From JAJRZX01 sp964472295 (GTDB taxonomy: Bacteria; Desulfobacterota; GWC2-55-46; JADFVP01), in the NCBI GenBank assembly GCA_964472295.1, contig CAYYJQ010000014.1, positions 1 to 51,684 on the forward strand: a DNA stretch of 51,684 nt, written 5' to 3'. The notes beneath the pieces are model-generated. The model ran no database searches. It saw nothing but the letters and a program-made list of their open reading frames with translations, and was not told the DNA's origin. Numbering within the stretch: the first letter of the stretch is position 1; the number at the start of each line of letters is the position of its first letter. The position numbers and the translations under genes were made by a program. Below, one piece after another: positions 41,998 to 49,146 of the stretch.

Positions 41998-42492
41998 ATG
42001 GGTCTTAAGAGAGAGGGTGATACGAGCGATGTCCTGCAACTCGTCACGTTCAGGCTCGGAAACGAGGAGTTTTCCGTTGATATTCTGAAGGTGCAGGAGA
42101 TAATCCGCGACATGGAACTTACGCGCGTGCCGCGGGCGCCGGACTTCGTGGAGGGCGTCATAAACCTCCGGGGAAGGGTAATTCCGGTTATAGACCTGAG
42201 GAAGCGCTTTGGTTTCGAGGCAGGCGACAAGACCGTGGAGACGCGCATCATCGTCATTGACGTGAACGAGAGGACCGTGGGGCTCAGGGTGGACGCCGTC
42301 TCCGAGGTCTTGAGGCTTCCTTCCGATACGGTGGAGCCGGCGCCGGCCCTTGTGGCGGGCTCTGGCTCGGACTATATAAGCGGTGTCGGCAAGGTGGACG
42401 AGAGGCTCATCATACTCCTTGACGTTGGAAGGCTCCTATCCGAGAGCGAGCGCAGCGCCCTCGGCGACGTGCTCTCATCTACTGCCGCATGA
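41998..42492 (+). CDS. cheW: Chemotaxis coupling protein CheW
   Basis: 164 residues from ATG 41998, 6 nt after AAGGAGG; ATG 41995 is adjacent and the frame from 41944 is unsupported. A single CheW domain has LVTFRLGNEEFSVDILKVQEI, FVEGVINLRGRVIPVIDLRKRFG and DERLIILLDVGRLL. It links receptors to CheA. It forms a two-gene unit with the receptor 58 bp downstream. Confidence 0.95.
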   Translation: MGLKREGDTSDVLQLVTFRLGNEEFSVDILKVQEIIRDMELTRVPRAPDFVEGVINLRGRVIPVIDLRKRFGFEAGDKTVETRIIVIDVNERTVGLRVDAVSEVLRLPSDTVEPAPALVAGSGSDYISGVGKVDERLIILLDVGRLLSESERSALGDVLSSTAA

Positions 42493-42550
42493 CCCGGCCC
42501 CCACGAGGAGGGCGATAGTTTAAACTTTTTTTTATCCATGGAGGGTGATC

Positions 42551-44647
42551 ATGAACTTCAGTTCCTTAAAGGCAAGGTTTTCCCTTAGTTTTCTTGTTAT
42601 TCTGCTCTTTTTCCTCGTGCAGATCCCTATCGTCTACTCGCTGGTGAGTTCCATGCACAGGGACCTCAAGACAGTGGACATATCAGGGGGGCTCAGAAAG
42701 AGGGTGGTTGAGACAAGTTTCGTCCTCACGCGCCACATACTCACTAACGATGAGTCCCTTGAACCGGTCTTTCAGAAGGAGAAACAGGACTTTGAAGACG
42801 TCCTTACAGGGCTAAAAAACGGCACAAAGGACATCCCGGCCATAAAAGACCCAGCGCTTATCGCAAAACTCGGGGAAGTGGAGAAGAAGTGGAGAGTAAT
42901 GAAGACCTCCTTTGACAAGGCCATGGACTACGGTGACGGCCTTACAGGGGGGCTCAGGGGCCTTGATGCTCAGGTGCCGGTAATGATAGCCAAACTCAAC
43001 AAGGTAATCAAGTCCTTCGAGAAACTCAGGGACCCTTCATATGGAAGGAGCATCAACCTTGCAGGGCTTCAGCGCGCAAGGACAATAAAGTTGGGCTATC
43101 TCACACAGCGTTACTTCTCTTCCTTCGACGATGCTCAGAAGGCCGAGCTTGAGGGGGCCATCAAGAAGACTGTTGGGGAGTTCGAGGAGACGCTCCTTGG
43201 CCTTCAGTTCGGTTCCAGAACTCTGGGGCTCAAGAAGCCAGGTTCCCATGAGGTGCTCGCCAATATAGCCCCTGTGGAAGAACTCTGGAAGACCAGAAAG
43301 GCCAGCATATTAAAGGTCCTTGATATAAAGAAGGGCTTTGACAGGGAGATGGCCGCCATAGCAGGCGTGCATACTCCGGCCATAGTCAAGGCCGCTACCG
43401 TCCTTAACCACGGCATCGCGGACGCGGCTAACGCACAGGCACGGCGTGTGCTCTTCATAATGATTGCCATGGTCTGCCTATCAGCAGGACTCGTCATATT
43501 CTTCCTTTACAGGACGAGCCACTTTGTAATCTCACCCATACAGAACATTGAAGAGAGGGTGAAGAAGTTTGCCGAGGGCGACCTTACAGGTAGGGTTAAG
43601 ATTAACAATAAGAGTTTTGGCCGCGAGATAAAGGACGAGGTATTCAGCCTCGCTGAGAGCGTAAACGCCATGGCCGATTCCATGAGCAACGTAATTGGTA
43701 ATATCGCCAACTCTTCGCTTACGCTGGGGGCTTCTTCAACTCAGCTTACGTCTTCGTCCACAAACATGAACGAGGGCGTGAATAGTCAGTCCGCCCAGAC
43801 CGCGCAGGTTGCAACCGCCATGGAAGAGATGAACGCCGCGGTAATAGAAGTGGCGCGCAACTCGCACAGCGCTACAGAGGCCGCCCGTACGGCACGCGAC
43901 ATAGCGGCCCGCGGCGGCGATGTTGTAGGCCAGGCCATAAACGCCATGAAAGATGTGGCCGAGAGTACGGACATTACGGGCACAACCATAAAGAACCTTG
44001 GAAAGAGCTCCGAGGAGATAGGCACCATAGTTTCCGTCATCAACGACATTGCCGACCAGACCAACCTTCTTGCCCTGAACGCCGCCATAGAGGCGGCGCG
44101 CGCAGGCGAGCAGGGCAGGGGCTTTGCCGTTGTCGCCGATGAGGTGAGAAAACTCGCCGAGCGGACCACCAAGGCCACAAAAGAGATAAGTGAGATGATA
44201 AACACCATACAGGAAGAGACCACCAGGGCCGTTGATGCCATGGAAGACGGTACCCACAAGGTCGAGAACGGCATGAACCTCGCCAACGAGGCAGGGGAAG
44301 CGCTCTCGCAGATAGTCACGGGAGTTGAGGACGTAAACGACATGATAAGCCAGATAGCCACTGCCGCCGAGGAGCAGAGCGCCACGGCAGAGGAGATTGC
44401 CAAGAATATGGAGAATATCTCCGAGGCCGCCAATACCAACGTAGAGGCCATTAACGACGTAACCAGCGCGGCGGACAGCGTATCCGTAATCGCATCGGAA
44501 CTCAAATCCCTCGTGGACAGGTTCGTTGTATCAAGACGCGCCATGGAGGATACGCCTGAACTTACGCTCATACACGGTAACGCCGGAAAGACCGGTGCAG
44601 AAGACGGGCATGCAGAAGATGGACCGCGCCGTGTCTCGGGCGCCTGA
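42551..44647 (+). CDS. Methyl-accepting chemotaxis protein with PilJ-like sensor
   Basis: 698 residues. The first membrane segment is about 11-33 (LSFLVILLFFLVQIPIVYSLV) and the second about 298-320. The periplasmic part looks all-helical, with two copies of a degenerate PilJ/NIT-type motif: VDISGGLRKRVVETS near 46 and INLAGLQRARTIKLGYLTQRY near 172. A HAMP domain follows (ISPIQNIEERVKKFAEGDLTG). The signalling hairpin is ADQTNLLALNAAIEAARAGEQGRGFAVVADEVRKLAE, shown here as one conserved region at about 505-540. GGAGGG precedes ATG 42551. The ligand is unknown. Confidence 0.93.
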   Translation: MNFSSLKARFSLSFLVILLFFLVQIPIVYSLVSSMHRDLKTVDISGGLRKRVVETSFVLTRHILTNDESLEPVFQKEKQDFEDVLTGLKNGTKDIPAIKDPALIAKLGEVEKKWRVMKTSFDKAMDYGDGLTGGLRGLDAQVPVMIAKLNKVIKSFEKLRDPSYGRSINLAGLQRARTIKLGYLTQRYFSSFDDAQKAELEGAIKKTVGEFEETLLGLQFGSRTLGLKKPGSHEVLANIAPVEELWKTRKASILKVLDIKKGFDREMAAIAGVHTPAIVKAATVLNHGIADAANAQARRVLFIMIAMVCLSAGLVIFFLYRTSHFVISPIQNIEERVKKFAEGDLTGRVKINNKSFGREIKDEVFSLAESVNAMADSMSNVIGNIANSSLTLGASSTQLTSSSTNMNEGVNSQSAQTAQVATAMEEMNAAVIEVARNSHSATEAARTARDIAARGGDVVGQAINAMKDVAESTDITGTTIKNLGKSSEEIGTIVSVINDIADQTNLLALNAAIEAARAGEQGRGFAVVADEVRKLAERTTKATKEISEMINTIQEETTRAVDAMEDGTHKVENGMNLANEAGEALSQIVTGVEDVNDMISQIATAAEEQSATAEEIAKNMENISEAANTNVEAINDVTSAADSVSVIASELKSLVDRFVVSRRAMEDTPELTLIHGNAGKTGAEDGHAEDGPRRVSGA

Positions 44648-44743
44648 GGGGGTTTCCCCCCCCTCCCCCCGGGGTGTCAGAGGCTTGACAGTTCGCGCAA
44701 ACCAAGGTCAAAGAGACCTTTAAGTGATAAAGCGTAAACCACA

Positions 44744-44784
44744 GGGCGGCCCTCATTAACGAGGTCCGCCCCCGTATTTTTTTT
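44744..44784 (+). terminator. Rho-independent terminator after the chemoreceptor gene
   Basis: GGGCGG-c-CCTC attaac GAGG-t-CCGCCC forms a stem with one mismatch; ccgta and T8 follow. It ends the cheW-mcp unit. Confidence 0.85.
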
Positions 44785-44853
44785 GATGCTTTATCGCCCC
44801 CTTGCCGCCAAGGGCATAAAAAAATCTGATTTCTATTACCATTGCCATCAAAG

Positions 44854-44869
44854 AGGCATGTTTTTTGCT
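44854..44869 (+). promoter_or_regulatory. Candidate sigma-54 promoter of the small basic protein
   Basis: AGGCATGTTTTTTGCT: GG and GC are 10 bp apart, and 14 of 16 positions fit TGGCACG-N4-TTGCW. The start would fall near 44880, leaving a short leader that contains the gaggtga ribosome site. Confidence 0.5.
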
Positions 44870-44893
44870 TCATAATCATGCGAGGTGAGCGAC

Positions 44894-45082
44894 ATGGCCA
44901 ATGATAGCCCTTTAAAGATACCAGGCCTTCAAGGTCCGTTACAGCCGCTCATCCCCTTGAAACCAGTTAAGAAAAAAGAAAAATCACCCGGCAAAAAAGA
45001 CAATAAGGAACATAAGAAGAAAAGGGATGATTCCGGGACCAACAATACAAATGACGCTAACCGCATAGACATCATGGCATGA
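44894..45082 (+). CDS. Small basic hypothetical protein
   Basis: 62 residues from ATG 44894, which lies 5 nt after gaggtga. Composition: a Pro/Leu-rich start (IPGLQGPLQPLIPLKPVKKK), then a strongly basic Lys-rich middle, then an Asn/Asp-rich tail ending NRIDIMA. No membrane segment and no recognised domain. It has its own candidate promoter and a terminator upstream, so it appears to open a transcription unit. The DUF2802 gene lies beyond the repeat block. It is probably real, but the function is unknown. Confidence 0.55.
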   Translation: MANDSPLKIPGLQGPLQPLIPLKPVKKKEKSPGKKDNKEHKKKRDDSGTNNTNDANRIDIMA

Positions 45083-45343
45083 AGACGGGGGCAGGAGGGG
45101 GCAAAGTGGGCAAGGGGGGCAAGGGGGGCAAGGGGGGGCAGGAGGGGGCAGGAGGGGGTAAAGGGGCGTTCGTAGGGGACAGAGTTAGNNNNNNNNNNNN
45201 NNNNNNNNNNNNNNNNNNNNNNNNNNNNNNNNNNNNNNNNNNNNNNNNNNNNNNNNNNNNNNNNNNNNNNNNNNNNNNNNNNNNNNNNGGGGGCAGGAGG
45301 GGGCAGGAGGGGGTAAAGGGGCGTTCGTAGGGGACAGAGTTAG
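45083..45343. repeat. G-rich 10-bp-unit repeat with gap
   Basis: Units like gggggcagga and ggcaaggg. A 55-bp stretch (45134-45188) is repeated identically at 45289-45343 on the other side of the 100-N gap, ending ggggacagagttag. The interval 45083-45428 holds no gene; it ends with a partial ATTAATTCAG element (45348-45375). Confidence 0.85.
45189..45288. other. Assembly gap (100 N) with identical flanks
   Basis: The 55 bases left of the gap equal the first 55 bases right of it. The two contigs may simply overlap, or the repeat may be longer than shown. Confidence 0.95.
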
Positions 45344-45347
45344 AGAA

Positions 45348-45375
45348 AGCTTGATTAATTCAGAGATTCCTTAAT
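45348..45375. repeat. Dispersed ATTAATTCAG element, partial copy
   Basis: aaagcttgattaattcagag followed by attccttaatt. It combines the left part of the elements at 9966/16066 with the cagag.ttccttaa part of the elements at 16187/51631, which links the two repeat groups. Confidence 0.6.
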
Positions 45376-45428
45376 TGGGCAATGGCAAAGAGGAGTAAAG
45401 GGAGCGCATTACTCCTGGAGATTAGAAT

Positions 45429-45845
45429 ATGGACCAGTCAGTATACCTTTTAGTTGACATCCTTGTAACCGGGGCAATACTCTTCCTTGTTCTTGGTACG
45501 AATCTCAAACGGGACAAGAAGTTGAAGGACCCCGCCAAAGGACCAGGCAGGGATGCCCTCGATGCGCTCCGAAAAAAAGTCGATAATATCGCCGGCATGG
45601 AGGACAGCCTCGCCTCAAGACAGACTAAACTCAAGGAGATAATAGAGGGCCTCGACGAGGCCCTGAATGATATGCGCCGCGCCCACATGGCCGCGGTCAG
45701 GAGCGCCCCTTCAGAGGATAGCCCTTACGTTATCGCAAGAAGACTAATTAAAAGGGGCGAACCCCTTGAGATGGTCATGAAAAGGTGCAGGCTCACAAGG
45801 GGAGAGGCCAATGTGCTCGCCACCATGGCGGCCATGACCCAATAG
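45429..45845 (+). CDS. DUF2802 family membrane-anchored protein
   Basis: 138 residues. One N-terminal membrane helix (YLLVDILVTGAILFLVLG) is followed by a coiled coil (about 40-88). The C-terminal DUF2802-like helix-turn-helix-type motif reads VIARRLIKRGEPLEMVMKRCRLTRGEANVLATM. Members of this family are commonly found beside flagellar genes, but I know of no established function. ATG 45429 has ctggagatt upstream. The overlapping frame 45785-46117 is not supported. Confidence 0.75.
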   Translation: MDQSVYLLVDILVTGAILFLVLGTNLKRDKKLKDPAKGPGRDALDALRKKVDNIAGMEDSLASRQTKLKEIIEGLDEALNDMRRAHMAAVRSAPSEDSPYVIARRLIKRGEPLEMVMKRCRLTRGEANVLATMAAMTQ

Positions 45846-45886
45846 GCACTGAGACATGCATAAAGGGCGATAAAAAAGTCTTCATT

Positions 45887-46022
45887 CTCTCCGTTCAAGG
45901 AGAGTCATTTATACTTCAAGAACCTGCCCTCTCTCTGCAGCATCCCCAATCTTCACGGGCCGTCCCGCATCTTGCTGGACGGCCTTCCCGCATTCTTGGG
46001 CGCACATTTTTTTGTGCGCCCA
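45887..46022 (+). other. Three successive hairpins after the DUF2802 gene
   Basis: CTCTCC gttcaa GGAGAG (45887-45904); GGCCGTCC, 11 nt, GGACGGCC (45958-45984); TGGGCGCACA tttttt TGTGCGCCCA (45997-46022, 10 perfect pairs). No hairpin has a downstream T tract. They may be a degraded terminator region or a structured RNA. The 433-bp interval 45846-46278 otherwise holds only the candidate promoter at 46189. Confidence 0.5.
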
Positions 46023-46188
46023 GTGAAAGTCCCTTCCAGCCATTCCACATGCCTTTCAGTCGAGACAGTAATGCGGCAGATTCTGCCCCTCAGGGCAAAA
46101 AAGGCCGCAAGACATGAATGATTTACACTCTTTGCCTCAAGCGTTCCTTCCTTTCATCCGTTTTTTTGTCGATCATCGCGGTTATTTT

Positions 46189-46204
46189 TGGCCCATTTCT
46201 TGCA
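46189..46204 (+). promoter_or_regulatory. Candidate sigma-54 promoter of the GGDEF gene
   Basis: TGGCCCATTTCTTGCA fits TGGCACR-N4-TTGCW except for one base in the -24 block; the -12 block is perfect. The start would be near 46216, about 60 nt before the gene. Confidence 0.6.
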
Positions 46205-46278
46205 ATAAATTTTAACGGAACCTGCAAGACAAGGTCAAGGTCTTATCATGAAGACTGGATTTAAGAAGGGACGGGTTC

Positions 46279-47055
46279 ATGTCAGTCAAGTATCTAACAG
46301 GCGAACTTCTGCGTGACCTGAAGGGGCTAATCTGGCTTAACGCCTTTTTCTTCCTCTCCCTCGTGGCCGCTGAGTTCCTTACTCTCAGGGCCTTCTGGTT
46401 CAGGCCCGTGGTGCTGACAAGTGCCATCGTCTTTCTCTTTGCCAATTACTTTTTTATATTCAGTCATTTCAGGGCAAAAGCCGAGAAAAAACTTCATGTT
46501 TCATATGACCGTCTCAGGGCAAGCATGAGTTTTGATGAACTCACAGGCGTCTATAACCGCAAGGCCGGAATGGCGCGCCTCAAGGAAGAATACGCCCGTG
46601 TCGGCAGGACTGAGCGCAGGCTTACACTTGCCATGGTGGATGTGGATAACTTCAAGTTCATCAACGATTCCTTTGGTCACCAGGCAGGCGACCAAGTGCT
46701 CCGGCATATCTCAATGGTCATCAAGCACTGGCTCCGGGAAAACGACGTTGTCTTCAGGTACGGTGGGGACGAGTTTCTCATAATCCTTCCCGAGACTGAC
46801 GAGAAGCAGGCCATGCACCCCCTTGAGCGTCTCAGAAGAAGACTCGCGGACCAGGTGATAATAGGCGGGTATAATATCAGGCCATCTGTGAGCATCGGCG
46901 TGGCTACCATGGTGGAGAGCGACGAAGGGGCCGATAACATGATAAACCGAGCGGACCAGGCCCTCTATAACGCCAAGAAAAGAGGCCGCAACATGGTCTC
47001 ACAGTCAAGAGATGAGAGCGCTTCCGGCCGTAGATTCAAGGTCTATAACGGTTAA
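46279..47055 (+). CDS. Membrane diguanylate cyclase (GGDEF)
   Basis: 258 residues. Two membrane helices (about 17-36 and 43-62) precede a GGDEF domain beginning FDELTGVYNRKAGMARL. The active site GGDEF is intact in FRYGGDEFLIILPE, and the metal-binding Asp lies in VDVDNFKFINDSFGHQAGD. RxxD (REND) lies five residues before GGDEF, so the product-inhibition I-site is present. It makes c-di-GMP from GTP; the short membrane part suggests little external sensing. It lies downstream of a candidate sigma-54 promoter and opposes the HD-GYP enzyme encoded at 39179. Confidence 0.92.
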   Translation: MSVKYLTGELLRDLKGLIWLNAFFFLSLVAAEFLTLRAFWFRPVVLTSAIVFLFANYFFIFSHFRAKAEKKLHVSYDRLRASMSFDELTGVYNRKAGMARLKEEYARVGRTERRLTLAMVDVDNFKFINDSFGHQAGDQVLRHISMVIKHWLRENDVVFRYGGDEFLIILPETDEKQAMHPLERLRRRLADQVIIGGYNIRPSVSIGVATMVESDEGADNMINRADQALYNAKKRGRNMVSQSRDESASGRRFKVYNG

Positions 47056-47089
47056 GAGAACTGCCCCTGATAAGGGGGCGCTCGTATAA

Positions 47090-47155
47090 GAGGGGCGCAG
47101 GTAAATGGGACGCAGGAAAAATGGGGCGCAGTAAATGGGACGCTGGTAAATGCCT
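47090..47155 (+). repeat. Short degenerate repeats before the ligase-like gene
   Basis: Four loose copies of gggRcGCaggtaaatgg, about 15-17 bp each. The interval 47056-47314 contains these repeats and a sigma-70 promoter, and no other gene. Confidence 0.55.
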
Positions 47156-47217
47156 TGAAGCGTTTTAAGGTGATTGCGGAACGAGATGGCTATATGAGGA
47201 CGGTTTTTATTCCTGGT

Positions 47218-47246
47218 TTGACAGTTTTTTCAAGAGATGTTAACAT
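47218..47246 (+). promoter_or_regulatory. Sigma-70-type promoter of the ligase-like gene
   Basis: TTGACA, 17 bp, TAACAT: perfect -35 and ideal spacing. The predicted start near 47253 is downstream of ATG 47237, which argues that translation begins further in. Confidence 0.6.
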
Positions 47247-47314
47247 TTGCACTACTGCCTGGCATTTTGCCTATCAGCGGGCAGGGCAACTGTCTAATCA
47301 GGGAGAAGTGTCTT

Positions 47315-48760
47315 TTGTCTCGTTCTTTCAAGGATTTTTTAAAGGAAAACTCCCGGAAATTTCTCCTGCCCCTGGCAGGGCTTTTTCTTTTTATACTCCC
47401 CATACCCCATACGCTCACCATACGTGAGACGGCCCTCTTTATCTCATTGATAATACTCCTTGTCTTCTTTCGGAGGCACGCGGGGCTTTTGGGCGAGTCT
47501 CTGGCCTCTTTGCGGCTTCAGGCGGCGCTGTATATCGCCTTTGTAGCCTGGGTCCTCTTTGTGGCCCTCTTTGTCTCAAAAGACACTGTATGGGCGTTAA
47601 AGGAGATAAAGACGCAATGGGTCATGGGCACGCTGGCCCTGTTTTTCGGCGCCGGGCTGGCGACGCTTTCAAGAAGCGGTCTCCTTAAGATACGAACCCT
47701 CATGGCGGTCATATACTGGACCCTTGCGGCCCATGTTCTTGCCATTAATACTGACGGCGTATACAGGATAATCAGCAAGTTGGCGGCTGGCGAGCCTTAT
47801 CACGGCCTTACGGCCCTTACTGCCGGCGTAGGTGGGCTCACGATAGGCCCTATTGACGGCAGTCTCCTTGCGAGCCTCTTCTTTGTCTTTATTCTTTCCG
47901 AGGTCATCTCACGTTTTATATATCATAAAAGGTTCCTGCCAGTCCCGGGTCCTGTCCTTGCAGTCTCTTTTCTCCTTGTCATCAGCAGTTCCGTGCTCAC
48001 GGGCATGAGGAACATAGTCGAGGTGCCTGTTGTCATAGCGGGAACCCTCTTCATACTCTTTGTGACAGGCGGCGGTGCAAGAAAAAAGGCCTTGTACTCA
48101 TGTCTCGTTATTGTGCCCCTCTTGATAGGCGCTGTCATCTTTTTTTACAGGAGTGACGCGAGGTGGGCGGAGGTCGGCGAGAGCCTTGACCTTGTCATGA
48201 AGCAGGAGGAGCCTGCAAGGGCGCTCGCCTTTTCCGGGGACTTTGTCTATCCAAGGCTTCACGACAACAGGCCCGTGAATATTTCCAACTTCATAAGGTT
48301 TACAAAGTACAGGGTTGGCCTTGAGATAATAAAGAGCCGTCCTCTTGGCATTGGTTTTGGCAGGAACGCCTTTGGCCATTACCTCAAGGCCCGTTACAAC
48401 AAGGGGGTAGGGCTAAACAGCGACAGTAGCCTCATTGACATGACCGTGGGAGCGGGTCTTCCGGGAGTGGCCCTCTTTGGGGCCATTGTCTTCAGCATTC
48501 TCGCCCTTTCTATTGGCGCCTTCAGGAAGACAGGGGATTTTTACGCCCTCCTTCTTTCTCTCGTAATCATATGCTTTGGCGCGCGCATGGTATTTGACTC
48601 AGTGCTTAGAGACCACCTTCTCGAGATACTTATGTTCATTACAGGGCTTCTTGCAACACGTGTCTCTGTAATCGGCTCGGTGCCGGCGCTTACGCTGAAA
48701 GAGGGCAGGCTCCCCTATGGTGAGGTCTCGGGTGAGGAACAAAAACTGAAGGCAGTATGA
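47315..48760 (+). CDS. O-antigen ligase/polymerase-like membrane protein
   Basis: 481 residues from TTG 47315 (ggag 9 nt upstream), chosen because ATG 47237 overlaps the -10 region of a good promoter. There are about ten to twelve membrane helices. A large periplasmic loop (about 270-360) includes ISNFIRFTKYRVGLEIIKSRPLGIGFGRNAFGHYL, the Wzy_C pattern in which a conserved segment PLGxGxG precedes N-x-x-L. Such proteins ligate or polymerise surface glycans. It is the first gene after the motility block and is probably functionally separate. Confidence 0.72.
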   Translation: MSRSFKDFLKENSRKFLLPLAGLFLFILPIPHTLTIRETALFISLIILLVFFRRHAGLLGESLASLRLQAALYIAFVAWVLFVALFVSKDTVWALKEIKTQWVMGTLALFFGAGLATLSRSGLLKIRTLMAVIYWTLAAHVLAINTDGVYRIISKLAAGEPYHGLTALTAGVGGLTIGPIDGSLLASLFFVFILSEVISRFIYHKRFLPVPGPVLAVSFLLVISSSVLTGMRNIVEVPVVIAGTLFILFVTGGGARKKALYSCLVIVPLLIGAVIFFYRSDARWAEVGESLDLVMKQEEPARALAFSGDFVYPRLHDNRPVNISNFIRFTKYRVGLEIIKSRPLGIGFGRNAFGHYLKARYNKGVGLNSDSSLIDMTVGAGLPGVALFGAIVFSILALSIGAFRKTGDFYALLLSLVIICFGARMVFDSVLRDHLLEILMFITGLLATRVSVIGSVPALTLKEGRLPYGEVSGEEQKLKAV

Positions 48761-48793
48761 ATTTTGCCCTTGACTTACGGGGTTTTGCGTGCA

Positions 48794-48950
48794 TATTGGT
48801 TTTCTTTGACGTAGCCGCTTATGTGAAAAATGCGCATGTAATGGCAGAGGTTTCTTAAAGCAAGGGGCCGCGTCCTACAATCGAAAAACTTTCTTTTTTC
48901 TAAAAGAAAGTTTTTTACCGGTGGGCGGTTATCATGGAGTCTCGGAGTGG
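48794..48950 (+). repeat. Dispersed hairpin element, long form (copy 6)
   Basis: Head atattggttttctttgac, about 70 bp of spacer, then a 14-bp stem with outer bases AAA/TTT around ACTTTCTTTT TTCT AAAAGAAAGT (48884-48915), then taccggtgggcggttatcatg. It matches copy 1 at 10756 closely. Confidence 0.75.
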
Positions 48951-48984
48951 GTATGGGGGCTGAATAATCGTTTGATAGACCATC

Positions 48985-49130
48985 CAGTTGATTGGTTTTC
49001 TTTGTTCCGCTTTTTTAGATGGGGTAGATAACTTTTTCCCCTGCTATTGTTGACTTATGGGCCTTTGCGCCCATATTGATTTTCTTTGCTCCACTTTCTT
49101 TTTTCTAAAAGAAAGTGGAAGGTTTTCTGT
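48985..49130 (+). repeat. Dispersed hairpin elements, copies 7 (partial) and 8
   Basis: gattggttttctttgttccg at about 48990 lacks the right arm. At about 49072, catattgattttctttgctc is followed by the full TCCACTTTCTTTT/AAAAGAAAGTGGA hairpin, ending shortly before the methyltransferase gene. The 386-bp interval 48761-49146 consists almost wholly of these elements. Confidence 0.75.
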
Positions 49131-49146
49131 TTTCAAGGGGGTTTTC

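Noticed and set aside
45785..46117. 110-codon frame overlapping the DUF2802 gene
   Set aside because: Overlaps the conserved end of DUF2802 in another frame and runs through the hairpin cluster; no ribosome site.
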